Below are positions 15,881 through 23,822 of a stretch of DNA of 25,097 nt, piece by piece (positions within the stretch are counted from its first letter, which is position 1; every line of letters begins with the position of its first letter). A model generated the notes under the pieces. It searched no databases. It saw only the letters and a program-made list of their open reading frames with translations, and was not told the DNA's origin. A program made the position numbers and the translations under genes. This stretch comes from an uncultured Bacteroidota bacterium (GTDB lineage: Bacteria; Bacteroidota; Bacteroidia; Flavobacteriales; Flavobacteriaceae). Location of the stretch: contig CACLUN010000006.1 of assembly GCA_902610105.1 (NCBI GenBank), positions 1 to 25,097 on the forward strand, written 5' to 3'.

Positions 15881-16855
15881 TTGGGTAGAAGAAAATTTAT
15901 AAAAAATACTTTTTTAGGATCTATTGCAACAAGTAGTATAAGCTTTACTTATAAAGATTCAAATTTTAAAAAGTTTAAAGCTCCAAGGATTATTTCAACA
16001 TGGAATCATGGGTTAGATGCCAATAAAGTTGCATGGAAAAATTTAAAAGATGGAAAGGGAGGCCTTACTGCTGTTGAATATGGTGTAAGGGTCTCAGAGG
16101 ATGATCCTAATGAACGATCAGTTGGCCTGGGGGGACTACCAGATAGAAAAGGGAATGTCACACTTGATGCTTGTATTATGGATAAAAACAATGATTGCGG
16201 CGCAGTCAGTTTTTTACAAAATATCAAAAATCCAATTTCAGTTGCTAGGCTTGTTATGGAAAAAACTCCCCACGTCATGTTAACTGGTAAAGGAGCTTAT
16301 GATTTTGCAATTGAACAAGGGTTTAAGAGTGAAAATTTATTAACTGAAAAATCTAGAAAAGATTGGCTTAAATGGTTAGAAAAATCAAATTATAAGCCAT
16401 CAATTAATATTGAGAATCATGACACAATCAGCATGTTATTAATAGATTCAAATAGAGATATTTTTGGAGCTTGCACTACAAGTGGTGCTGCATGGAAAAT
16501 TCATGGACGTGTTGGTGATTCTCCGATCATTGGAGCAGGTCTTTTTTTAGATAATGATGTAGGAGCAGCGGCAGCAACTGGTTTAGGAGAAGCTGTCATT
16601 AGAACCGCAGGCAGTGCAATGGTAGTAGAGATAATGAGACAGGGTGCATCACCATTAGATGCCTGCAGGGAAGTTGTAAATAGAATATCAAAAATTCATT
16701 TAAACAGACCCGAGTGGGAATATCTTCAGGTAGGTTTTATTGCTTTGAATAAGAACGGTGAGCATGCTGGTTACAGTTTAAAAAAAGGGTTTAACTACGC
16801 TCTAAAAGATGATGAAAACGAAAAAATGATAAATGCGAAATTTAAAATTAATTAA
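15881..16855 (+). CDS. Tat-exported glycosylasparaginase (N4-(beta-N-acetylglucosaminyl)-L-asparaginase)
   Basis: A 324-residue N-terminal-nucleophile hydrolase that splits the bond between N-acetylglucosamine and asparagine, the last step of N-glycoprotein breakdown. The self-cleavage site NHDTISML places the nucleophile at Thr182; RVGDSP (about 209-214) and the AAAATGLGEA segment bind substrate in known relatives. Autoproteolysis before Thr182 should give two subunits. The N-terminus GRRKFIKNTFLGSIATSS is a twin-arginine signal, so the enzyme would be folded and perhaps self-cleaved before export. The start is TTG (15881); the frame has a stop at 15863 and no ATG before it. The stop overlaps the next gene's ATG by 1 nt (TAATG). 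Confidence 0.92.
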   Translation: MGRRKFIKNTFLGSIATSSISFTYKDSNFKKFKAPRIISTWNHGLDANKVAWKNLKDGKGGLTAVEYGVRVSEDDPNERSVGLGGLPDRKGNVTLDACIMDKNNDCGAVSFLQNIKNPISVARLVMEKTPHVMLTGKGAYDFAIEQGFKSENLLTEKSRKDWLKWLEKSNYKPSINIENHDTISMLLIDSNRDIFGACTTSGAAWKIHGRVGDSPIIGAGLFLDNDVGAAAATGLGEAVIRTAGSAMVVEIMRQGASPLDACREVVNRISKIHLNRPEWEYLQVGFIALNKNGEHAGYSLKKGFNYALKDDENEKMINAKFKIN

Positions 16856-18969
16856 TGGATGAAATAATTAAATATTTAGGAAATTTTCACCCTGTTATAT
16901 TACATCTTCCAATAGGTGCTTTCTTATTCACTTTATTACTTTTTATATATCAAAAATTTAATAAAATAGATTTAAAAATACCTATTCGTTTAGGACTGAT
17001 ATTCTCTTTTGTTTCTGCAATAATTTCATCAATACTTGGATTTATTCTACAATATTATGGAGACTATGCTGGGAACTTGATTGATTTCCACATGTGGCTT
17101 GGTATGTCAACTACAGTTTTGTTCGGTATAATTTATTATTTACATGAGCAAAATCATGATCATAAATATTTATCTCAATTTTTTGGAATATCTTCTCTGT
17201 TATTGGTTATTACTGGTCACTTTGGAGGGTCAATTACACATGGAAAAGATTATCTAAAATTACCTGAATTTGAACAGAAAGTTCAATTTGTTAATTATGA
17301 TAGTATTCAGGTTTTTAAACAATTGATATCTCCAATAATAGACACAAAATGTGTTAAATGTCATAACATGTCAAAAAGTAAAGGGGGTCTAATGTTAGCT
17401 AGCTCTTTTGATATTATGAAAGGAGGTGAAAATGGAAAGATTTTTACAGCTAATAATTCAGCAGAAAGTAAGCTCTATTATTATATGAATTTACCACTTG
17501 GTGATAAAATGCATATGCCACCTGATGGTAATTCACAACCTAATGATAATGAGAAGAATTTAATAAAAATGTGGATAGACAATGGAGCTTCATTTGAAGG
17601 GTATATGAAAATTTCTGAAAATTCATTTTCTAAAGAAATTCTAAATTATCTTCCACCTTTAAAAACATATGTTGACCCTCCATCCAAAAGAAATTTAGTT
17701 AGTCTTTTAGAAAATAACTTCAGAATTGAAAAAGTAAGTGCTGAATCAAATTTTATTGATGTAAAATATTTGGGAAGTTCCTTTAACTCAAAAAAACTAA
17801 ATCTACTTTTAAAAATATCCGAAAACATTCAGAGACTTGATTTATCAAATATTGATCTAACAAGTGTTAATATATCTAAGCTAAAAGAGTTTAAAAATAT
17901 TAAATATTTAAATCTTTCAAAAACAAATTTATCAGGTAAAAATTTAGAAATATTACCTGAAAACTTAGAACTTTTGATAATCAATAGCAACCCCATTAAA
18001 GCTCCTCAATTAATAAAGATTGCAAATAATCCTTTCATCAATAAGATTTTTGCTTACAATACTGTAAATGATGAAGAATTGGAGAAATCGTTGACTGATG
18101 AAACAAATAATAAATTATTTTTTGGAATGTCACTAAAAGATTTTTCAAGTCTTGAAGGATTTCCACTCGAAAAACCAATTATTGAGGCCAATGGCATTGA
18201 GGTTAATCCAAATCCAATTGCTGATATAAACCCTATGTTTAACAGAATATTATTTGCTGACTCAATTGAAATAAAGATTAATAAAGCAATTTCAGACCCT
18301 ACGTATCGATATACAACAATTGAGAAAGAACCAGATAGTTTATCAAAAATTTATGATCAATCTATGATTTTTACTGAATCAGGTAAATTCAGTGTTAAAG
18401 CATTTAAAAAGGGCTACAGAAATAGTGAAACCAAATCTTTCTATTTTGATAAGATTGAGGCAATGGTTAAAAGTTATAATTTACTTACAAAACCTTACGA
18501 CCCTTACAACAATGATATTTTATTCGACGGTCAATTAGGATCCCTAGACTTTAGGGATGGAAAATGGAATGGAATTTTTTATGAAGAAGATAAAGAAAAG
18601 GCAAAACAACAGGGAAGGAAAGAGAATTCTGGAAATTTTGTTGTTGACTTTGACTTGCCTTCCAATAAAAATATTAGTGAAATTGCAGTCTCTACTATGG
18701 AAAGTATTAATGTAGGCTTTATTCTTCATCCTGAATCGATAAGTTTATATGACATTTCTGAAGGATCTGAAAAATTAATTTCCCAAATATTTATACCTAA
18801 ATCAAAAGTGGATGAACCAGATTCAAAGAAAGTTTTCAAATTAAGCTTAAAACAAAAAAATATAAAAAAAGTGAGGTTAAAAATTAACAGTAACAGAAAG
18901 CTTCCGAAAGGGCATGTTGCTGAGGGTCAACCTGCCTGGGTATTTGTTGATGAAATATTTTTACTATAA
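16855..18969 (+). CDS. DUF2231 membrane protein fused to cytochrome-c, leucine-rich-repeat and hexosaminidase-type C-terminal domains
   Basis: A 704-residue multidomain protein. Residues 1-130 form four membrane helices of DUF2231 type, with histidines at FHPVILHLPIG (9-21), His79 and GHFGGSITHG (121-130). Residues 155-245 are a cytochrome-like domain of the planctomycete type, with the haem motif CVKCH (166-170) and a later MHMPPDG (219-225). Residues 320-400 look like leucine-rich repeats (RLDLSNIDL, YLNLSKTNL). Residues about 437-530 resemble the chitobiase/FN3-associated domain, and 550-704 a discoidin-like C-terminus as in GH20 enzymes, ending AWVFVDEIFLL. It has no cleavable signal. Its ATG overlaps the glycosylasparaginase stop. 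A redox or electron-transfer role is inference. Confidence 0.85.
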   Translation: MDEIIKYLGNFHPVILHLPIGAFLFTLLLFIYQKFNKIDLKIPIRLGLIFSFVSAIISSILGFILQYYGDYAGNLIDFHMWLGMSTTVLFGIIYYLHEQNHDHKYLSQFFGISSLLLVITGHFGGSITHGKDYLKLPEFEQKVQFVNYDSIQVFKQLISPIIDTKCVKCHNMSKSKGGLMLASSFDIMKGGENGKIFTANNSAESKLYYYMNLPLGDKMHMPPDGNSQPNDNEKNLIKMWIDNGASFEGYMKISENSFSKEILNYLPPLKTYVDPPSKRNLVSLLENNFRIEKVSAESNFIDVKYLGSSFNSKKLNLLLKISENIQRLDLSNIDLTSVNISKLKEFKNIKYLNLSKTNLSGKNLEILPENLELLIINSNPIKAPQLIKIANNPFINKIFAYNTVNDEELEKSLTDETNNKLFFGMSLKDFSSLEGFPLEKPIIEANGIEVNPNPIADINPMFNRILFADSIEIKINKAISDPTYRYTTIEKEPDSLSKIYDQSMIFTESGKFSVKAFKKGYRNSETKSFYFDKIEAMVKSYNLLTKPYDPYNNDILFDGQLGSLDFRDGKWNGIFYEEDKEKAKQQGRKENSGNFVVDFDLPSNKNISEIAVSTMESINVGFILHPESISLYDISEGSEKLISQIFIPKSKVDEPDSKKVFKLSLKQKNIKKVRLKINSNRKLPKGHVAEGQPAWVFVDEIFLL

Positions 18970-19135
18970 TCATAAAATAATTACCCAGAAATTACTGAAA
19001 ATCAAAAAATTACACTTTTTTTTATGATTTTAATAAATAAATTAGGCAATTACTTCCATATTATCAATTAAAAAATTCGTAAATTACGGCCAATTAACTA
19101 AATAATTATTTAACAATTAATTAAAATAAACACTT
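18970..19135 (+). promoter_or_regulatory. Upstream region of the SusC gene
   Basis: This 166-bp AT-rich gap separates the operon ending at 18969 from SusC, so it should hold the SusCD promoter. I see no TAnnTTTG match. It contains a weak A/T-only inverted repeat (AATCATAAAA at 18968-18977 against TTTTATGATT at 19020-19029) that could help end upstream transcription, and four copies of CAATTA at 19047, 19065, 19091 and 19114. There is no Shine-Dalgarno sequence before the ATG, as usual for the phylum. Confidence 0.35.
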
Positions 19136-22100
19136 ATGAAAATAAAATTCACGAAAATCTGTGTTAGTTTTTTGATGTTTTTTGCGTTGACTTTGTCTGC
19201 GTATGCACAACAAATAACTGGTACGGTGTCTGACGATAATGGTGTTCCATTACCTGGAGCAACTGTTTTAGTTCAGGGAACTTCGAACGGAGTTTCAACG
19301 GATTTTGATGGTAACTATTCAATTAGTGCTTCTCAAGGGGATACTCTTGTTTTTAGCTTTGTTGGATATACATCTCAATCAGTTGTTGTTGGGTCATCAA
19401 CAACCGTCAATGTTTCATTAGAGCCAGACAATGCCTTAGATGAGGTAGTTGTTACTGCACTTGGTGTACAAAGAAATACCAAAGCACTTGGCTATTCTGT
19501 AACTAATGTTGATGGTAATGAGCTAAGTGCTAACCCTTCTACAAATGCAATCAATGCTTTACAAGGTAAAGTTGCCGGAGTTAATATTACTGGTAGCGCC
19601 ATGGGAGCAAAGGGTTCGTCAAGGGTAGTAATTAGAGGTTCGAGTTCATTAACAGGAAATAACCAGCCACTATACGTTGTGGATGGTATTACAATTAATA
19701 ATGATAACCTAGGTGCTGCAGGTATGTGGGGTGGAACCGACTTTGGTGATGGTATTTCAAGTATCAACCCAGATGATGTTGCTAATATCACCGTTTTAAA
19801 AGGTGGTGCCGCTGCTGCGCTTTATGGATCTAGAGCATCAAATGGTGTAATTATCGTTACAACTAAAAATGGTCTTGGATCTGAAGGTTTAGGTATCGAA
19901 ATTAATTCAACTTCACAGTTTGATTTATTAAATACAAGTCTTTGGGATACTCAATCTACTTATGGATCAGGATCTCTTGGTGCAGCTCCAACAAATGCAA
20001 CTTCAGCAATGGATAACGTCTGGAGTGCTTGGGGAAGTCAAATGAATGGGCAATTAGTTCCTCAATTTGATGGAATTAGTAGACCATATGCATATACAGA
20101 TAATAAAGATTCGTTTTATGAAACTGGTACTACATTTTCAAATACTGTATCCTTCTCAACAGCTGGTGATAATGGAAACACAAGATTTTCTTTAACTAAT
20201 CTAGATAATGATGATATTTCACCAAATTCTACACTTGATAGAAATTCTATTGGTATAAATACATCACAGAATGTTGGAAAAAACATTAGAATTGATGCAA
20301 ATCTTAAATACTTATTAGAAGATCAAGCTGGTAATCCAAGATTATCTGATGGTCCTGGAAACGCAAACTGGATTCTTAACCACACTTCACCATCAGTTGA
20401 TGTCAATTGGGGTAAAGGTCCAAATGGTGATGGTAGAAATGATGACTTGTCTGAATATCAAATGACACCAAGTATTTATATCCAAAATCCATGGTTTGCT
20501 CAAAACTATTATGTTAATGATTCAGAAAAGGAAAGATTCATTGGATCTATTAACATGAGATATGATCTGACCGATTGGCTATACGCAAGAGCTAGAGTTG
20601 GTGCTGATAGATATGATCTTCACAGAACTCAATCTGAACCATATGGAACAGGGTATAAGCCAATGGGTGGTATTAATCATTATAAGTTAGCTTTCAAACA
20701 ATTTGATTCTGACTTTTTCTTAGGTACTGACAACCTTTCTTTTACTGATGATGTTAGTTTAACGGCATTTGTCGGAGTTGGTTCAAACGTACAAGAAGCT
20801 GAATCATTAAGCGTTAATGGTAATGACTTTATTGTTCCTGGTTTAGTATCTATTAACAACGTAGCAAATAAATCTGCTGGATATGGATACTCAAAAAAAC
20901 AAATTAATTCTGCATATGGATCAGCTGAATTAGGCTTTCAGGATTATGCCTTTTTAACAGTTACAGCTAGAAATGACTGGTTCTCAACATTATCTCTTGC
21001 TGGTAAAGAATCTCCAAACAATGACCTTTACACATCTGCTACATTATCATTGATATTGTCTGATGCGCTTGATTTAGGTGAATCAGTTACTTTCTTCAAA
21101 TTAAGAGCAGGTATTTCTGAGGTTGCTGGTGGTGCTGATAATCCTTATGCGTTAAGTTTAACATATGGAATTACCGGCCAAGGTCACTTAGGAGCATCTT
21201 TAGGTCAGATTAATGGTGGTCAGATTCCTAACTCAGAGATTACTCCATTCCAAAAGAATGAAACAGAGTTTGGTGTTGACTTCAGAATGTTTGATAATAA
21301 ATTAAGCTTAGATGCTACTTTTTATGACAACGAAACTGTTGGAGATATTGTTGGGGTTAGTGCCTCTGCAACATCTGGTTTTGGAAGTGCTCTTGCTAAC
21401 TTAGGAAAGATCAGTAACAAGGGTGTTGAGTTATTACTTAGAGTTAAGCCTGTCGTTACAGATGATTTCGCAATGGAAGTATCCTTTAATTATACAAACA
21501 ACGAAAGTATGGTTGTAGCTACAAATGATACTGATGGTAATATTTCATTAGATGAGCCTAGAGAAAGAAATCTTAGAGTTACTCACATTGTTGGTGAAAA
21601 ATATGGTGCTTTATTTGGTACATATTTCAACAGAGACGATCAAGGAAGAATCATTCACGAAATGTCACAAGGTTATCCAAGACCTAGTTTGAATACAAGC
21701 AGAAAAATCTTAGGATTTGGAGTTCCACCACAACAACTTGGTATTGGCGCTTCATTCAGATATAAAGATTTCAATGCTAGTTTCCTAGTTGAAGGAAAAT
21801 CTGGTGGTCAAATCTTCTCTGGAACCAACTTGAGATTAATTGGATATGGTTTACACCAAATGACTGTTCCAGCTGGTGGAAGAGAGGGTGGATTTGTTCC
21901 TGACGGAGTTCTTGAAGACGGTACTCCAATAACACAATCATTAGACATGACTCAGCAACAAAATTACTGGGGCAGATATAATGATGTAGCCGAGTCTGGA
22001 ATTTATGATTCAGATTACTTCAGAATGAGACAAATGAGCATTGGTTATACTTTCCCATCAGGTTTGTTGGAAGGTACATTTTTACAATCTGCAAGTGTCT

Positions 22101-22252
22101 CTTTGATTGGTAAAAATTTATTCTTCATTAGTAATAGTGTAGATAATGTTGATCCTGAATCAGCTTATAACAATAGTAACTCTCAAGGTTTAGAGTTTGC
22201 TGGTATGCCAGTACCTACGACTGTTGGACTTAATGTTAACCTAAAATTTTAA
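19136..22252 (+). CDS. SusC/RagA family TonB-dependent outer-membrane transporter
   Basis: A 1038-residue outer-membrane beta-barrel that imports a nutrient using TonB energy. In order: signal peptide (1-24, SAYA before Gln), carboxypeptidase-regulatory-like domain (about 26-98, QITGTVSDDNGVPLPGATV and FDGNYSI), TonB box and start of plug (LDEVVVTALGVQR, 101-113), plug domain with VRI-type RVVIRGSSSL and LYVVDGI, then the barrel ending in NVNLKF with a C-terminal Phe. Full length. Its codons look visibly richer in C and G third positions than those of the flanking operon genes, consistent with high expression. The SusD gene begins 4 nt after the stop. The substrate cannot be read from the sequence; adjacent sulfatases and glycosylasparaginase suggest a glycan or glycopeptide. 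Confidence 0.97.
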   Translation: MKIKFTKICVSFLMFFALTLSAYAQQITGTVSDDNGVPLPGATVLVQGTSNGVSTDFDGNYSISASQGDTLVFSFVGYTSQSVVVGSSTTVNVSLEPDNALDEVVVTALGVQRNTKALGYSVTNVDGNELSANPSTNAINALQGKVAGVNITGSAMGAKGSSRVVIRGSSSLTGNNQPLYVVDGITINNDNLGAAGMWGGTDFGDGISSINPDDVANITVLKGGAAAALYGSRASNGVIIVTTKNGLGSEGLGIEINSTSQFDLLNTSLWDTQSTYGSGSLGAAPTNATSAMDNVWSAWGSQMNGQLVPQFDGISRPYAYTDNKDSFYETGTTFSNTVSFSTAGDNGNTRFSLTNLDNDDISPNSTLDRNSIGINTSQNVGKNIRIDANLKYLLEDQAGNPRLSDGPGNANWILNHTSPSVDVNWGKGPNGDGRNDDLSEYQMTPSIYIQNPWFAQNYYVNDSEKERFIGSINMRYDLTDWLYARARVGADRYDLHRTQSEPYGTGYKPMGGINHYKLAFKQFDSDFFLGTDNLSFTDDVSLTAFVGVGSNVQEAESLSVNGNDFIVPGLVSINNVANKSAGYGYSKKQINSAYGSAELGFQDYAFLTVTARNDWFSTLSLAGKESPNNDLYTSATLSLILSDALDLGESVTFFKLRAGISEVAGGADNPYALSLTYGITGQGHLGASLGQINGGQIPNSEITPFQKNETEFGVDFRMFDNKLSLDATFYDNETVGDIVGVSASATSGFGSALANLGKISNKGVELLLRVKPVVTDDFAMEVSFNYTNNESMVVATNDTDGNISLDEPRERNLRVTHIVGEKYGALFGTYFNRDDQGRIIHEMSQGYPRPSLNTSRKILGFGVPPQQLGIGASFRYKDFNASFLVEGKSGGQIFSGTNLRLIGYGLHQMTVPAGGREGGFVPDGVLEDGTPITQSLDMTQQQNYWGRYNDVAESGIYDSDYFRMRQMSIGYTFPSGLLEGTFLQSASVSLIGKNLFFISNSVDNVDPESAYNNSNSQGLEFAGMPVPTTVGLNVNLKF

Positions 22253-22256
22253 TAAT

Positions 22257-23756
22257 ATGAAAAAAATATATATAACATTTTTGTCGATAGCCTTTGCTCT
22301 TACTTCTTGTGAGTTTGACTCTGGTTTTGAGGATATGAATGTAAATCCAAATGCTGCTAACAATGTGGCTGTTGCGAATAAGTTTGCAAAAACTGTTCTT
22401 GACACCAGCGGAGGCAGATACGAAAACTGGAGAAATAGTTTAATCTATAACTCCGTGTTAATTCAGCACTACTCAACTACTGCTAGTTATTGGGCTGGAG
22501 ATAAATATTTTAGATATGATAGCTATGCTACATCTCTATGGGATAGATATTACCCAAGTGCTGTTAAAGGAATAGAAGATATTATTAATCAGCTAAATGA
22601 AGAAGGTAATTCTGGATCCGAAATGGGTATGGCTAGAATTTTAAGGGTATTTATTTATCACAGATTAACGGATACTCACGGTGATATTCCATATTCTGAA
22701 GCAGGTAAAGGGTATATTGATGGTATCTTAAAACCTAAGTATGATGCTCAACAAGACATTTACATGGACATGTTGAAAGAACTAGAAGAAGCTGTTGCTC
22801 AGATTGGTTCTTCATCATCAATGGGTAATGCCGATGCAATATTTGGTGGCAATACCACTAAATGGAAAGCATGGGGTAACTCTATGATGCTTAGATTAGC
22901 TATGAGAATGACTAAAGCTGATGCTGCATCTGCTCAAGCTTGGGCTGTAAAAGCTATCAGTGGTGGTACTATGACTTCAAATGATCATCTTGCTGCAGTT
23001 GCTCATACTGATGGTCCTGAGGGAATAAATAAAAATGGTCACGGTGAAGTATTTGATGTAGATTCTCAAATGAGAATGAGTGCTACATTCGGTGCCCACC
23101 TTGCTAATGACCCTCGATTATCCGTGTTGTTTTCACCAGGAAGCAGTAATACAGTTATTGTTGGTATGCCTAATGGTAGCACCTCTGATACTTATGTGGG
23201 TACTGATGGTGTAACAGTTCCAGGTGTACCGGATAGACAAGTTTATGCTGAAACAAATTCGGTTTTAAGAGGTAAAGATGTTCCTATGGTATTCCAAACT
23301 TATGCTGAGGTAGAATTCTTAAAAGCAGAAGCTGCCATAAGAGGATGGATCTCATCATCTGCTGAAGAGCATTATAACAAAGGAGTAACTGCTGCGATGA
23401 AAATGTTAAAGCAACTTTATCCTGGTACAACTGCTATCACTGATGCTGAAATTTCTACGTTCTTAGCTGGACCTGGAAAATTAGCAGCAACTTTTCCCGC
23501 AAATTGGGAAATGGTTATGAATGAGTACTGGAAAGCTACATTTTTAAATGAGTACGAGGCTTATTCAAACTGGAGAAGAACTGGATATCCAACTCTAGTT
23601 CCTACTAAGCACCCGAATAGTGTGTCAAATAATCAAATCTTTAGAAGAATGATTTACCCAGGTGGTGAATCTGCAACTAACGGCGACAATTATGCTGCTG
23701 CAATTGCTAGACAAGGAGCTGATGATTTTACAACTAGAATGTGGTGGGATAAGTAG
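22257..23756 (+). CDS. SusD/RagB family nutrient-binding outer-membrane lipoprotein
   Basis: A 499-residue surface lipoprotein (Cys18 after ALTS) that caps the SusC barrel and captures substrate. FEDMNVNPNAAN (about 24-35) after the lipid anchor is the signature of the SusD-like_2 subgroup rather than classical SusD. Tetratricopeptide-like helices follow (for example GSEMGMARILRVFIYHRLTD and KWKAWGNSMMLRLAMRM). The C-terminal EYEAYSNWRRTGYPTLVP and IFRRMIYPGGE are also typical for this subgroup, whose members are often assigned peptide or mixed substrates rather than one polysaccharide. It follows SusC by 4 nt and is followed by a strong hairpin terminator 29 nt after its stop codon. Confidence 0.96.
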   Translation: MKKIYITFLSIAFALTSCEFDSGFEDMNVNPNAANNVAVANKFAKTVLDTSGGRYENWRNSLIYNSVLIQHYSTTASYWAGDKYFRYDSYATSLWDRYYPSAVKGIEDIINQLNEEGNSGSEMGMARILRVFIYHRLTDTHGDIPYSEAGKGYIDGILKPKYDAQQDIYMDMLKELEEAVAQIGSSSSMGNADAIFGGNTTKWKAWGNSMMLRLAMRMTKADAASAQAWAVKAISGGTMTSNDHLAAVAHTDGPEGINKNGHGEVFDVDSQMRMSATFGAHLANDPRLSVLFSPGSSNTVIVGMPNGSTSDTYVGTDGVTVPGVPDRQVYAETNSVLRGKDVPMVFQTYAEVEFLKAEAAIRGWISSSAEEHYNKGVTAAMKMLKQLYPGTTAITDAEISTFLAGPGKLAATFPANWEMVMNEYWKATFLNEYEAYSNWRRTGYPTLVPTKHPNSVSNNQIFRRMIYPGGESATNGDNYAAAIARQGADDFTTRMWWDK

Positions 23757-23784
23757 TAAACTTTAGTTTATTATAATTATATTT

Positions 23785-23815
23785 AAGGGAGGATTTTTAT
23801 CCTCCCTTTTTTTTT
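23785..23815 (+). terminator. Strong intrinsic terminator or attenuator hairpin after SusD
   Basis: A perfect 10-bp stem AAGGGAGGAT / ATCCTCCCTT with a TTTT loop is followed at once by a run of nine T (counting the last stem bases). This is the only GC-containing, T-tailed hairpin I found in the window. It works on the plus strand only. It ends 7 nt before the ATG of the next gene at 23823, leaving no room for a promoter, so partial read-through is likely. Confidence 0.9.
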
Positions 23816-23822
23816 AAAAAAT

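Noticed and set aside
16006..16278. A 90-codon open frame on the minus strand inside the glycosylasparaginase gene
   Set aside because: It is wholly antisense to a convincing enzyme, has no recognisable domain, and its composition follows the opposite-strand codons.
18968..19029. Inverted repeat AATCATAAAA / TTTTATGATT after the DUF2231 gene
   Set aside because: The arms are almost all A/T, about 40 nt apart, and not followed by a T tract, so a terminator is not supported.
19492..19791. A 99-codon minus-strand open frame inside SusC
   Set aside because: It lies opposite the conserved plug domain and looks like a shadow of Gly/Asp-rich codons.
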